Source: JBBATK01 sp044228685
Lineage (GTDB): Bacteria > Bacteroidota > Ignavibacteria > Kapaibacteriales > NICIL-2
NCBI GenBank assembly: GCA_044228685.1
Contig: JBGAUL010000008.1
Coordinates: 62,001 to 126,000, forward strand
Length of the DNA: 64,000 nucleotides
Direction of reading: 5' to 3'
The notes under the pieces are model-generated. The model was not told the DNA's origin. It searched no databases and saw only the letters and a program-made list of their open reading frames with translations. A program made the translations under genes and the position numbers. Shown in pieces: positions 8,978 to 17,745 of this stretch; the stretch's first letter is position 1, and the number at the start of each line of letters is the position of its first letter.

Positions 8978-10993
8978 ATGACAAAGAAGAGATTTAGACG
9001 CATACTCATTCTCAGTTGCCTGTTGATCATTGGTCTTTGGACTGATAGCATGTCCGCACCAGACACCTACCGCGTGTTCCTTCAAAACAAAGGCATTTCT
9101 CCCTTTATCAAAGGAAGTGAACTATATCAGCAAACAGAAAAGCTCTTCACCCAACGCTCTTTGAAGCGCCGAGCCAAGGTTCTTGCTCAAGACTCGCTTT
9201 TTAGCATTGTAGATGCTCCGTTGTACCAACCATACCTTGACGATATCGAGCGCATTGGAGCTAAAATCCTACTCAAGCTGCGCTGGAAGAATTACGTGGT
9301 AGTGTCCTGCGATTCAACCGTACTGACCAAGCTGAAAGCTAAGCCCTACGTCTTAGGAGCTACGAGCACGGGAGAACTCTTCAAGACCTTTGGACATGAA
9401 GATGGAGAGTTAGATGCTGATCCGGTGGAGACAAACTTCTTTACACTTGATAGCGCCTGCGGTGCCTTCAACTACGGACCCTCACTCACGCAGAATCTCA
9501 TGCTGCATTCGAATGAGTTTCACTCAATGGGAGAGTTAGGACAAAACACACTGCTTGGAATTCTCGACAACGGCTTTCGTTGGCAGGCTCATGATTGCTA
9601 TCAGCGTTTGCGCCGAGTAGCAGAATACGACTTCGCTTTTCAAGATTCGGTCACCGCCAATGATAGTCTGGACGTTCCCAATCAAGACAATCACGGGACG
9701 AATACTCTGAGCGTTATCACAGGCTTTTTTCCGGACTCACTCATTGGCATTGCTCCATATGTCAACGTTGTACTCGCGAAAACAGAGGACATGCGTTTTG
9801 AACGTCGCATTGAAGAAGACAATTATGCTGCGGCAATCGAGTGGATGGATATACTCGGCGTCGATGTAACATCTTCGTCAATCGGATATGGTCAATTCGA
9901 CTCAACCCAAATCTCCTATTCGTACAGTGACTTGGATGGACACTCCACCATTTGCGATGCCGCCCTCAATCGCGCCACTGCAGTTGGAATGGTATGCGTG
10001 ACTGCTGCCGGAAATTCCGGAGGAACATCTCGCACATTGATTTCTCCGGGTGATGCGGATTCAGCCATCACAGTCGGAGCTTATGACAACGACTCCTTAG
10101 TGGTCGCTGGTTTTACGTCCAAAGGACCCAATGGCGCCGGAACTCTGAAGCCAAATGTCGCAACACTTGGAACAGGCGTCATCGTCTGTGGACTCGAGAA
10201 TCGTCATGCCATTGGTCGTGCTACCGGAACATCCTTCGCAACACCGGCTGTTGCCGGAGGAGTTGCGCTGCTACTCAGTCAGTTCCCTGCTCTACGTCCT
10301 TATGAAGTTCGACAACTCCTTCAAGCAAGTGCATCACAGGCTACGTCACCCGATTCGAGCGTCGGATATGGTTTACCTAATGTCATGAAAGCAGCTGAGA
10401 CATATGGAATTCTATGTTCTCCTGCGCTCAGCTATGCGTCCCCTCGATATCAGTATTTCACTGTGTATTTGCGTTCAATGTTCTCAATTCAGAAGGCATC
10501 ATTGTTCGCACGAATTGATGGTGGTGCATTCCAAGAATATCTCTTGCAGCCAACAACGGTAGCGCATCAGTTCGTTTGTCGCGTGCCCTTTGGAAACAAA
10601 GGACAGCTGATCGAATATTACATCAGTGCAGATGACGGTCAGCGACAACGACGCCAACCTGCGCAAGATCAAGACAGCATACTTGCGGGCGATGAACGCA
10701 TTCCCTGTGGTCTCAATCCAACGGATTTTGCCAGCTCTGTTCCCGACCTCAGCATTGAGAATAACCAAAGCTCGCAGGCAGTCGCCTTTGGTACTCCCTA
10801 CATTCAGTTACACAGCGACCATTCAGAGATACAAGAAGTGCAGATGTACAACAACATTGGACAAGTGCAGTCAATTCAACATCCGGATGTGCAGGCACCG
10901 CGTGTGGATTTGTTAGGACTACAGCCAGGATTGTACTTCTTGACCTTGAAACGTCATTCGGGAAGTAGTTACCACACTATTCTCATTTACTGA
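8978..10993 (+). CDS. Secreted S8 (subtilisin-like) serine protease with T9SS sorting domain
   Basis: 671 aa. The N-terminus has a positively charged start and a hydrophobic core (about 8-24), a typical signal peptide. A propeptide-like region follows, then the S8 catalytic domain with all three active-site residues: Asp197 in GILDNGF, His239 in DNHGTNTL and Ser419 in GTSFATPAVAG. The C-terminal 80 residues resemble a T9SS type A domain, with QMYNNIGQ and LLGLQPGLYFLTL. The protease is therefore predicted to cross the outer membrane by T9SS and act outside the cell. It overlaps the next gene by one base (TGATG), so they are translationally coupled. Confidence 0.92.
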   Translation: MTKKRFRRILILSCLLIIGLWTDSMSAPDTYRVFLQNKGISPFIKGSELYQQTEKLFTQRSLKRRAKVLAQDSLFSIVDAPLYQPYLDDIERIGAKILLKLRWKNYVVVSCDSTVLTKLKAKPYVLGATSTGELFKTFGHEDGELDADPVETNFFTLDSACGAFNYGPSLTQNLMLHSNEFHSMGELGQNTLLGILDNGFRWQAHDCYQRLRRVAEYDFAFQDSVTANDSLDVPNQDNHGTNTLSVITGFFPDSLIGIAPYVNVVLAKTEDMRFERRIEEDNYAAAIEWMDILGVDVTSSSIGYGQFDSTQISYSYSDLDGHSTICDAALNRATAVGMVCVTAAGNSGGTSRTLISPGDADSAITVGAYDNDSLVVAGFTSKGPNGAGTLKPNVATLGTGVIVCGLENRHAIGRATGTSFATPAVAGGVALLLSQFPALRPYEVRQLLQASASQATSPDSSVGYGLPNVMKAAETYGILCSPALSYASPRYQYFTVYLRSMFSIQKASLFARIDGGAFQEYLLQPTTVAHQFVCRVPFGNKGQLIEYYISADDGQRQRRQPAQDQDSILAGDERIPCGLNPTDFASSVPDLSIENNQSSQAVAFGTPYIQLHSDHSEIQEVQMYNNIGQVQSIQHPDVQAPRVDLLGLQPGLYFLTLKRHSGSSYHTILIY

Positions 10994-11673
10994 TGAACAA
11001 GAAGCTATTAGTCAGTGGCGCTGACGGACAGTTAGGACGAGTTGTTTGCGCTTATGCAATTGAACACTCCTGGGATGTTGTCGCCTGCTGTCATTCGGAG
11101 TCTAGCGCTGATATCATGCGCAAGCAAGGATACTCGCATGTGCTTGTGTGTGATGTAACGAAGTCCGACGATGTAGAACGACTCTTTCAGCAACACCCAG
11201 ACGTCCATGGCATAGCGCATTTGGTTGGTGGCATCAAGGCTGGGAGTCCAATAGACACGATGTCTCCACTCGACTTCAACTCAATGCTTCAAATCAATCT
11301 TGTGAGCACTTTCATGATGCTGCGTTACGGACTGGACAGTCTGAAGCGCAACGGCGGCTCATTCATTGGATTCGCAGCAAAGTCAGCGATCATTCCGCAG
11401 GCCAATCGAGCTGCATATTCAGCTGCTAAAGCCGGTGTGTTATCTCTGTGTCTAAGTGCAGCCGAGGAGTGTCGCGACAGCCTGGCGCGGGTCAACGTTA
11501 TCGTTCCCAGTACCATCCGCACACCAGCCAATTTAGAATGGGCAACCAATGGAGAAGAAAGGGCTTGGGTCGATCCCATCGACATTGCAGCCTGCATTCT
11601 CAACCTTTGTTCAGACGAGATGAAAGCCCTAAACGGCTGCGTATTGCCACTATATGGCGGCGTTAGTAGTTAA
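10993..11673 (+). CDS. Short-chain dehydrogenase/reductase (SDR) family oxidoreductase
   Basis: 226-aa NAD(P)-dependent oxidoreductase. The Rossmann glycine motif is SGADGQLGR (residues 8-16). The catalytic pair is Tyr142 and Lys146 in AYSAAK, with Ser131 eleven residues before the Tyr. An LVGG stretch takes the place of the usual NNAG. It is short for a classical SDR and resembles the dihydropteridine-reductase-like group, but the substrate cannot be read from sequence. The start codon overlaps the stop of the secreted protease gene, although no functional link is obvious. Confidence 0.87.
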   Translation: MNKKLLVSGADGQLGRVVCAYAIEHSWDVVACCHSESSADIMRKQGYSHVLVCDVTKSDDVERLFQQHPDVHGIAHLVGGIKAGSPIDTMSPLDFNSMLQINLVSTFMMLRYGLDSLKRNGGSFIGFAAKSAIIPQANRAAYSAAKAGVLSLCLSAAEECRDSLARVNVIVPSTIRTPANLEWATNGEERAWVDPIDIAACILNLCSDEMKALNGCVLPLYGGVSS

Positions 11674-11722
11674 ACCCAAGGTTCCGTATTAGTACGTATA
11701 CCCTTCTGCATTTCCCAGGAGC

Positions 11723-11730
11723 TATCTTTG
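11723..11730 (+). promoter_or_regulatory. Predicted Bacteroidota -7 box (TATCTTTG)
   Basis: Exact match to TAnnTTTG, 85 bases before the start at 11815. A TTTG -33 box is not evident at the usual distance, so the call rests on the -7 box and its position. Confidence 0.45.
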
Positions 11731-11814
11731 TTTGTAGGTAGTTTGTTTAGTAAAGAGTTACTAAGTATTTGCCGCATCATTTACACCACGTTCAGCGAGT
11801 ATTACATTAGAGTT

Positions 11815-13059
11815 ATGACAGCAACATTAAAATTCTCATTCTATTCACGGACCATTGTACTTGGTCTTCTGTTTTCACTCTTGTCTTTTGCTTCAAACGC
11901 GCAATGGAAACAGTGCAATGGCACGGCGAGTTTGACCGTAAAAGCAATCGCATTGAATGCCTCAAACGTGTACGCGGGTACGAGCGCGAATGGCGTCTTT
12001 GTTTCGAGTGACAACGGTCAAAACATGAGCGCTGCGACCAACGGTTTAAGCAATCTTCGCGCCTTTGCCTTGGCGGCCAACGGTAGTAGCGTGTTTGCTG
12101 GCACCTATGGTGGCGGAGTTTTTGTTTCAAACAACAACGGAAGCTCGTGGTCGGCGGTAAACGAAGGTCTGACAAATACCAACGTTACCTGTATGATCAT
12201 GAGTGGATCAAACATTTTCGTTGGCACTTCGACATCGGTTTTCGTTTCTAAGAACAACGGTACCTCATGGAGTCAGGTCACTAGCGGTATTCCAAGCACA
12301 ATCATCAACGCACTCTGTGTGTTCAACGGAAAGATTTTCGCCGGCACACAAAGCGGACTCTACGCAAGCGCTGATCAAGGAGCTTCGTGGGTTTCGGCTA
12401 ACAGTGGTCTTGATGACAAATACGTAAGCTGCTTCGCAGTTAACCTCAATGCAATTTTCGCCGGCACACCGTATGGCGTTTTCGTTTCTCGTGATGCCGG
12501 TTCAAGCTGGCAAGAGTTCAGCAATGGTCTGACAAACAAGACGATCAATGCCATGGCAGTAAGCAATCAGATCGTTTTCTGTGGTACTGATGGTGGTGGT
12601 GTTTCTATCACCGGTGACCAAGGGGCGCACTGGACGCCTGCAAATGACGGATTGGTGTTTACCGATGTTCGTGCCTTCGCAGCTTCAAGTTCACGCATGT
12701 TTGTTGGCACCTCAGGCGGTGGAATGTACTACCGTGAATTGCCGGAAATGATCGTTGATGTTCCAGAAGACAACGGCGCAGCTGCTTTGGTGAGTCTTTC
12801 TGCTCAACCTAATCCATTTCACTCAGCCACACGCATTGCACTCTCTTCCAAGAACGATGGTGTCGTGAGTGTTGATTTGTTTAGTCTCGATGGACAGCAC
12901 ATTCGCGAGATCATGCCCGCGCAATATCAACCTGCAGGTACCCTGAATATTGGCGTCGATGCAGTGAATTCAAACGGTCAAGCTTTGGCTCTTGGTACCT
13001 ATCTCCTTCGCGTAGTCAGTGCCGGTCAAGTTCGTACGCTTCTTCTGCAAATAGAATAG
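11815..13059 (+). CDS. Secreted seven-bladed beta-propeller protein with T9SS sorting domain
   Basis: 414 aa. The start at 11815 is chosen because it gives a proper signal peptide (MTATLKFSFYSRTIVLGLLF, cleavage near ASNAQ). The longer reading from 11728 begins next to the promoter box. Residues about 50-310 hold seven repeats of about 40 aa with an Asp-box-like core (GVFVSSDNGQ, VSNNNGSSW, VSKNNGTSW, ASADQGASW, VSRDAGSSW, ITGDQGAHW, last one partial). This is the pattern of BNR/photosystem-II-assembly-factor-like propellers. The final 80 residues are a T9SS type A domain (SAQPNPFHSATRI ... GTYLLRV). Probably a surface binding protein; the ligand is unknown. Confidence 0.88.
   Translation: MTATLKFSFYSRTIVLGLLFSLLSFASNAQWKQCNGTASLTVKAIALNASNVYAGTSANGVFVSSDNGQNMSAATNGLSNLRAFALAANGSSVFAGTYGGGVFVSNNNGSSWSAVNEGLTNTNVTCMIMSGSNIFVGTSTSVFVSKNNGTSWSQVTSGIPSTIINALCVFNGKIFAGTQSGLYASADQGASWVSANSGLDDKYVSCFAVNLNAIFAGTPYGVFVSRDAGSSWQEFSNGLTNKTINAMAVSNQIVFCGTDGGGVSITGDQGAHWTPANDGLVFTDVRAFAASSSRMFVGTSGGGMYYRELPEMIVDVPEDNGAAALVSLSAQPNPFHSATRIALSSKNDGVVSVDLFSLDGQHIREIMPAQYQPAGTLNIGVDAVNSNGQALALGTYLLRVVSAGQVRTLLLQIE
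11968..12738 (+). repeat. Tandem ~120-bp coding repeats (propeller blades)
   Basis: Seven degenerate repeat units of about 40 codons, each centred on an FAGT/FVGT strand and an Asp-box turn. Short DNA stretches such as TTTTCGCCGGCACAC recur exactly in neighbouring units, which suggests internal duplication or gene conversion. Confidence 0.7.
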
Positions 13060-13157
13060 GCGCGGTCCTTAAGAGAACAGCGCCTACGCTTTCGACAAAC
13101 TCATTTTCATATTCAAGCCCACATCGGGGATCGATGTGCGCTTCTGTGCTAAGGCAA

Positions 13158-13904
13158 TTAGCGGTGAGCTAAACTTGCTTTCAGCATTTCGCGGTTCATG
13201 GTTGCGATGTACTCAACCTTGATACCCTTTGGACATGCTGCTTCACACTCGTAGTGATTGGTGCAGCCGCCAAAACCTTCTTTGTCCATTTGTTCCACCA
13301 TGTTCAACACACGCTCCGTGCGTTCTGTTTGACCTTGCGGAAGCTTGAGCAAGTGGTAAATCTTTGCTGAGGTGAAGAGCATTGCTGAAGCATTTGGACA
13401 TGCTGCCACGCAGGCACCACAACCAATACATGCTGCTGCATCAAACGCTTGGTCAGCATCAACTTTTGGAATTGGAAGTGCATTTGCATCCGGTATTCCT
13501 CCGGTGTTGACGCTCACGAAGCCGCCTGAGCCAATGATGCGATCAAATGAGGAACGATCGACCACCAAGTCTTTGATGACCGGGAAGGCAGTCGCACGCC
13601 ATGGTTCGATATCGATGGTATCACCATCTTTGAACTTGCGCATGTGCAGTTGACACGTGGTCGTAAGACTCTCCGGACCATGTGCAGCGCCGTTGATCAT
13701 CATGCCACAGGAACCACAAATTCCTTCGCGACAATCGTGCTCAAACGCAACAGGTTCATTTCCTTCAGAAAGAAGTTTCTCATTGAGTACATCGAGCATC
13801 TCAAGAAAGCTCATGTCCGGACTTACATCGTCCAGCGCATAGCTTTGCATAGAACCTTGTTGCTGAGCGTTCTTTTGTCTCCAGATATTTAATGTCAGCT
13901 TCAT
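13158..13904 (-). CDS. sdhB: Succinate dehydrogenase/fumarate reductase iron-sulfur subunit
   Basis: 248 aa. Passes electrons from the flavin of SdhA through three Fe-S clusters to quinone in the membrane subunit. The ligands are visible: the 2Fe-2S loop CREGICGSCG (Cys58, 63, 66, with Cys84 further on); the first bacterial-ferredoxin motif CIGCGACVAACP (Cys159, 162, 165, 169); and later Cys214, 220 and 224. Last gene of sdhCAB; the gap after sdhA is 28 bases. Between its stop and the convergent gene end at 13059 lie two small hairpins without T-runs. Confidence 0.96.
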   Translation of the reverse strand: MKLTLNIWRQKNAQQQGSMQSYALDDVSPDMSFLEMLDVLNEKLLSEGNEPVAFEHDCREGICGSCGMMINGAAHGPESLTTTCQLHMRKFKDGDTIDIEPWRATAFPVIKDLVVDRSSFDRIIGSGGFVSVNTGGIPDANALPIPKVDADQAFDAAACIGCGACVAACPNASAMLFTSAKIYHLLKLPQGQTERTERVLNMVEQMDKEGFGGCTNHYECEAACPKGIKVEYIATMNREMLKASLAHR

Positions 13905-13932
13905 ATATATCGTCGTTGATTCGTTTTCGTTG

Positions 13933-15846
13933 TTACTTGTAGCTCCGCACTGCCAGATGCACGTTTTCGAAATTCAGCGTCTCTTTGTGCATGATCGGAC
14001 TTGCCTTTTCGCCCTGATACTCCCATGCACCGACATAACTGTATTCGTCATCATTTCTCTTGGCTTCACCGTCTTCAGTCTGGTATTCCTCACGGAAGTG
14101 ACCACCACATGATTCGTTGCGCTGTAATGCATCCTTACACATGAGTTCTGAGAACTCCATGAAGTCTGCAACACGACCGGCAACTTCTAAGTTTTGGTTG
14201 AGTTCTTCGCCACTGCCGGGAACAAGCAAGTTTGACCAAAACTCCTCACGCAGTTCTGGGATTCTCTTCAGCGCTTTCTGGAGTCCGTCGGCATTGCGCG
14301 ACATCCCGCAATTATCCCACATGATCTGTCCGAGCTCACGATGGAATGACATAGCTGAGCGCTTGCCTTTAATCGACAAGAGATTATTGATACGAGCCCT
14401 TACCGCATTTTCGGCTTCGTTGAATGCATCGTGGTCTGTACTGACATTGACCTTCGGCGTCGACGCGAAGTAGTGTCCGAGTGTGTATGGAATAACGAAA
14501 TATCCATCCGCCAAACCCTGCATCAACGCACTTGCACCCAAGCGATTTGCACCGTGATCGGAGAAGTTTGCCTCACCCAATACGTGCAGTCCAGGGATAT
14601 TGCTCATGAGATTGTAATCAACCCAAAGACCACCCATGGTGTAGTGCACAGCAGGATAAATACGCATCGGAACTTCATACGGATTCTCAGCTGTGATGCG
14701 TTCATACATTTCAAAGAGGTTTCCATAGCGCTCTTCTACGACGTGCTTTCCGAGACGTCTGATAGCATCAGCGAAATCCAAATACACGCCTAATCCGCCA
14801 GGTCCAACTCCTCTTCCCTCATCACACACTTGCTTTGCAGCGCGCGAAGCGATATCGCGAGGCGACAGGTTACCAAAGCTTGGATACTTTCGTTCGAGGT
14901 AGTAATCGCGTTCGTTCTCGGGAATATCAGCTGCGCTCCGTGTGTCGCCTTTCTTCAAAGGCACCCAGATACGTCCATCATTACGAAGCGACTCAGACAT
15001 GAGCGTGAGCTTCGATTGATATTCACCACTCTGCGGAATACAGGTTGGGTGAATCTGTGTAAAGCACGGGTTTGCAAACAAGGCACCGCGTTTAAATGCG
15101 CGATAGGTCGCTGTAACGTTGGAGTTCTTTGCGTTTGTAGACAGGTAGAACACGTTGCCATAGCCACCGGTGCAAAGCAGTACTGCATCAGCTGCATGAC
15201 GGGAAATCTTGCCTGTAACCAGGTTACGACTGATGATACCTTTGGCGTGTCCATCGACCAGCACCAAGTCAAGCATTTCTTCGCGGTTCCATAGCGTTGC
15301 TTTGCCCAGACCAACCTGACGCATCATTGCTTGATAAGCGCCGATGAGAAGTTGTTGTCCTGTTTGACCACGAGCATAAAATGTCCGCGATACCTGTGCA
15401 CCACCAAAGGAGCGGTTATCCAACAATCCACCGTATTCACGAGCAAATGGTACACCTTGAGCGACGCATTGATCAATGATGCTGACGCTGACCTGAGCCA
15501 AGCGATACACATTGCCTTCGCGTGCGCGGAAGTCGCCACCTTTGACTGTATCGTAGAACAAACGATAAATACTATCGCCGTCATTCTGATAGTTCTTCGC
15601 AGCGTTGATACCACCTTGTGCAGCAATCGAGTGCGCGCGACGTGGTGAATCGTGGAAGCTAAAGACATGCACGTTGTAACCCAATTCAGAAAGCGTAGCG
15701 GCAGCTGAAGCACCGGCGAGACCGGTACCTACAACAATGACCTTGAACTTTCTCTTGTTTGCTGGGTTAACGAGCTTGATCTCTCTGCGATGTCGATCCC
15801 ATTTCTCCTGAATCGGACCAGCGGGAATTTTAGAGTCTAATACCAT
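13933..15846 (-). CDS. sdhA: Succinate dehydrogenase/fumarate reductase flavoprotein subunit
   Basis: 637 aa from the start at 15846, which is preceded by GGAG at 5 bases and gives the family N-terminus MVLDSKIPAGPIQEKW. An upstream in-frame start at 15930 would run into sdhC. The FAD dinucleotide motif VVGTGLAGASAAATL is near residue 40, and the covalent-FAD region reads HSIAAQGGINAAKN. The active-site region shows QIHPTCIPQ, and the C-terminal region YEVPMRIYPAVHYTMGGLWV. It is the large Bacteroidota/epsilonproteobacterial type. It oxidises succinate to fumarate in the TCA cycle, or the reverse. Confidence 0.96.
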   Translation of the reverse strand: MVLDSKIPAGPIQEKWDRHRREIKLVNPANKRKFKVIVVGTGLAGASAAATLSELGYNVHVFSFHDSPRRAHSIAAQGGINAAKNYQNDGDSIYRLFYDTVKGGDFRAREGNVYRLAQVSVSIIDQCVAQGVPFAREYGGLLDNRSFGGAQVSRTFYARGQTGQQLLIGAYQAMMRQVGLGKATLWNREEMLDLVLVDGHAKGIISRNLVTGKISRHAADAVLLCTGGYGNVFYLSTNAKNSNVTATYRAFKRGALFANPCFTQIHPTCIPQSGEYQSKLTLMSESLRNDGRIWVPLKKGDTRSAADIPENERDYYLERKYPSFGNLSPRDIASRAAKQVCDEGRGVGPGGLGVYLDFADAIRRLGKHVVEERYGNLFEMYERITAENPYEVPMRIYPAVHYTMGGLWVDYNLMSNIPGLHVLGEANFSDHGANRLGASALMQGLADGYFVIPYTLGHYFASTPKVNVSTDHDAFNEAENAVRARINNLLSIKGKRSAMSFHRELGQIMWDNCGMSRNADGLQKALKRIPELREEFWSNLLVPGSGEELNQNLEVAGRVADFMEFSELMCKDALQRNESCGGHFREEYQTEDGEAKRNDDEYSYVGAWEYQGEKASPIMHKETLNFENVHLAVRSYK

Positions 15847-15875
15847 CTTTACTCCGGTTTCTTTGTTTGATTTTC

Positions 15876-16565
15876 TTAGTGTATGAAGCCTGCCAAAACG
15901 CTGATCGGAAGGGATACGAAGCCGAGCCAAAGTACTGTTGACAAGACTCCACTGAGACGCAGGATAAGCGGTGTGTAGCGAGGATGATTAAATCCAAGAG
16001 TTTGCATTGCGCTCTGAATAGCGTGCTGCAAGTGCAAGAACACCACCGTGACGGCAATGACATAGGACAAGGAAATCCACGAAACATTAAAGCCCGCAAC
16101 CGTCATTTTATATGCATCATGCACTGCTCTACCGTCCAGCAATATCCACGTTCCGGTGAACGCATCCGGTTGAACCTTACCCCAGGTAAAATGCAGCAAG
16201 TGAAAAAGTACAAAGCAGAGGATGGTCAAACCCGTCCAAAACATGGAACGCGATGCCATAGTCGACGCCAAGTGTGCTTTGGTGTTGTAGTTCTGCGGTC
16301 TCGCTGAAACGTTGATATTCTTGAGCCTGATCGTCAGTACTATGTGAGCGATGAACGCCACTAACAATCCCCCACGAGCCACCCAAAGGAGCGAACCTAA
16401 ATCTCTGAGTGTTTGAGCGTACTTGTTGAAAGCCGCCGGACCCGAGTAAAGAAGCAGGTTACCGAGTAAGTGGACTATAAGAAAGGCTACGACTGCCAGT
16501 CCACTAAGTGCCACGATGTACTTCATCATGACTGTTGATTGAAAGACCTTCCGTTGTGATGCCAT
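15876..16565 (-). CDS. sdhC: Succinate dehydrogenase cytochrome b subunit
   Basis: 229 aa with five hydrophobic segments, the diheme cytochrome b558 type in which one polypeptide replaces SdhC and SdhD. Histidines likely to bind heme are in FLIVHLLGN, FIAHIVLT, LFHLLHF and the later HLQHAIQS. The start at 16565 (MASQRKVFQSTVMMKYIVAL) is chosen on family fit and because the predicted promoter box lies at 16652-16659. The longer in-frame start at 16682 would be upstream of that promoter, and 16595 is also possible. No clear Shine-Dalgarno. First gene of sdhCAB. Confidence 0.9.
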   Translation of the reverse strand: MASQRKVFQSTVMMKYIVALSGLAVVAFLIVHLLGNLLLYSGPAAFNKYAQTLRDLGSLLWVARGGLLVAFIAHIVLTIRLKNINVSARPQNYNTKAHLASTMASRSMFWTGLTILCFVLFHLLHFTWGKVQPDAFTGTWILLDGRAVHDAYKMTVAGFNVSWISLSYVIAVTVVFLHLQHAIQSAMQTLGFNHPRYTPLILRLSGVLSTVLWLGFVSLPISVLAGFIH

Positions 16566-16651
16566 AAGTAAACCGAGTTGTGAGACTATCGGCATGATGC
16601 TGAGTGCTTCTGAAGTGTATTCGGGAGCACGTGTACTGAAGTGCCGATTTG

Positions 16652-16659
16652 CAAAATTA
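16652..16659 (-). promoter_or_regulatory. Predicted promoter -7 box of sdhCAB (TAATTTTG)
   Basis: Exact TAnnTTTG on the minus strand, about 87 bases before the chosen sdhC start. The 12 bases CGTAATTTTGCA are shared with the box at 44459-44466. The rest of the 327-base stretch between the sdhC and 16893 starts shows no other feature I can support. Confidence 0.5.
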
Positions 16660-16892
16660 CGGAATGAATGACTTGAGTACATCGTTTAATCAGAACAACT
16701 TGTCCACGATTGAAAGAGGAAGTTGCATGGATTGACGGATTAACACTGTGCCCATCTCGTGAGAAGTCGCGCTATTTCAACGTTATAACACTGATTGAAG
16801 CTATCAAAGGACTGTTTCGAGTTGTGTTCAAAGAGACATTCTGAGTGTATATTGCGACGAATGAACCTTCTTTAACAATCTAACGGGGAGTT

Positions 16893-17654
16893 ATGATTTC
16901 CATATTTCGAAGTTGCCTGGTGGCTTTGTTCGTGCTAAGCGTTTGCAGTCAAGCCGCAACTGATGACAGTACGAAGTTCATCAATATCTATGTTGGCGCG
17001 GGGGTAGCGGGTAAAGCTGGCGTCAATACAAAAGTTGCTGATGGTTTTAAGTCGGACGTGAACTTTAATAGCGTTCCTGAGCTCTACGCCACTGCGCTCT
17101 TTGCGTTTGGGAAGCGAAACAACATTGGATTAGGTCTCGATGTCGGTATGAATTCATTGTCCTTTATTTCGAAACCGGATGTCAATATCCGTGCGGTTAC
17201 CGATGATAACATCATTAAGGAACAATACAGCTATATAGGGATCTTCCCTCACTTGTTCTTCTCCGGTTTCGTCGTTGGATGTAACATTGGATTACCTTCC
17301 AGTGCTTCGACAGTTTCAAAATCGGGTACAGATGTAAGCGTGTTGTATCCTGGCGTTCCAATGAATCCGCCGGCTATGAAAGTGGATTACTCCAGCTTGA
17401 TGAACACGATGTTTGAATTGAAACTCGGTGGACGTTTACCGGTTTCTGACGATGCCTTGGGTCGGCTTAATATCGACGTTATGCTTGGTTACTCGCTCAC
17501 ACACATCTATGCAGATGGTCACAATTACTACGGTAGCTACAATAATGACGGTAAAGGCACCGTGATATACAATAGCGATGACAACCCACTACCTGTCTCA
17601 TTGAGCCTTGGAATTTCATACCAATTCCGCTTTGCGATCAGTACAGGCAAGTAA
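16893..17654 (+). CDS. Putative outer-membrane beta-barrel protein
   Basis: 253 aa, not recognised as a specific family. A signal peptide is clear (MISIFRSCLVALFVLSVCSQ, cleavage near QAATDD). The mature part is rich in alternating polar/apolar strands with Gly and aromatic residues and ends in ISYQFRFAISTGK, close to the usual barrel end. A GGGGAG precedes the ATG by only two bases. It is a single gene with its own terminator, convergent with the permease at 17746. A small (about 8-10 strand) porin-like or OmpA-barrel-like protein is the likeliest reading. Confidence 0.7.
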   Translation: MISIFRSCLVALFVLSVCSQAATDDSTKFINIYVGAGVAGKAGVNTKVADGFKSDVNFNSVPELYATALFAFGKRNNIGLGLDVGMNSLSFISKPDVNIRAVTDDNIIKEQYSYIGIFPHLFFSGFVVGCNIGLPSSASTVSKSGTDVSVLYPGVPMNPPAMKVDYSSLMNTMFELKLGGRLPVSDDALGRLNIDVMLGYSLTHIYADGHNYYGSYNNDGKGTVIYNSDDNPLPVSLSLGISYQFRFAISTGK

Positions 17655-17677
17655 GAGAATCAAAGTATGCAGTAAAG

Positions 17678-17708
17678 AAAAAGGTGACCGCATTGGTCAC
17701 CTTTTTTT
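17678..17708. terminator. Bidirectional terminator between converging genes
   Basis: A perfect 9-bp stem (17681-17689 with 17695-17703) with a 5-base loop. It is flanked by A-run on the left and seven T on the right, so it can end transcription from both the 16893 and 17746 genes. Confidence 0.9.
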
Positions 17709-17745
17709 GTTTCATCTATATCAGTCATTGAACGAGAACTACTTC

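Noticed and set aside
13057..13138. Two small stems between converging genes (13057-13086 and 13120-13138)
   Set aside because: Six or seven base pairs, no T-run; not called as terminators.
16566..16682. Longer sdhC start at 16682
   Set aside because: Upstream of the predicted promoter box and not like family N-termini.
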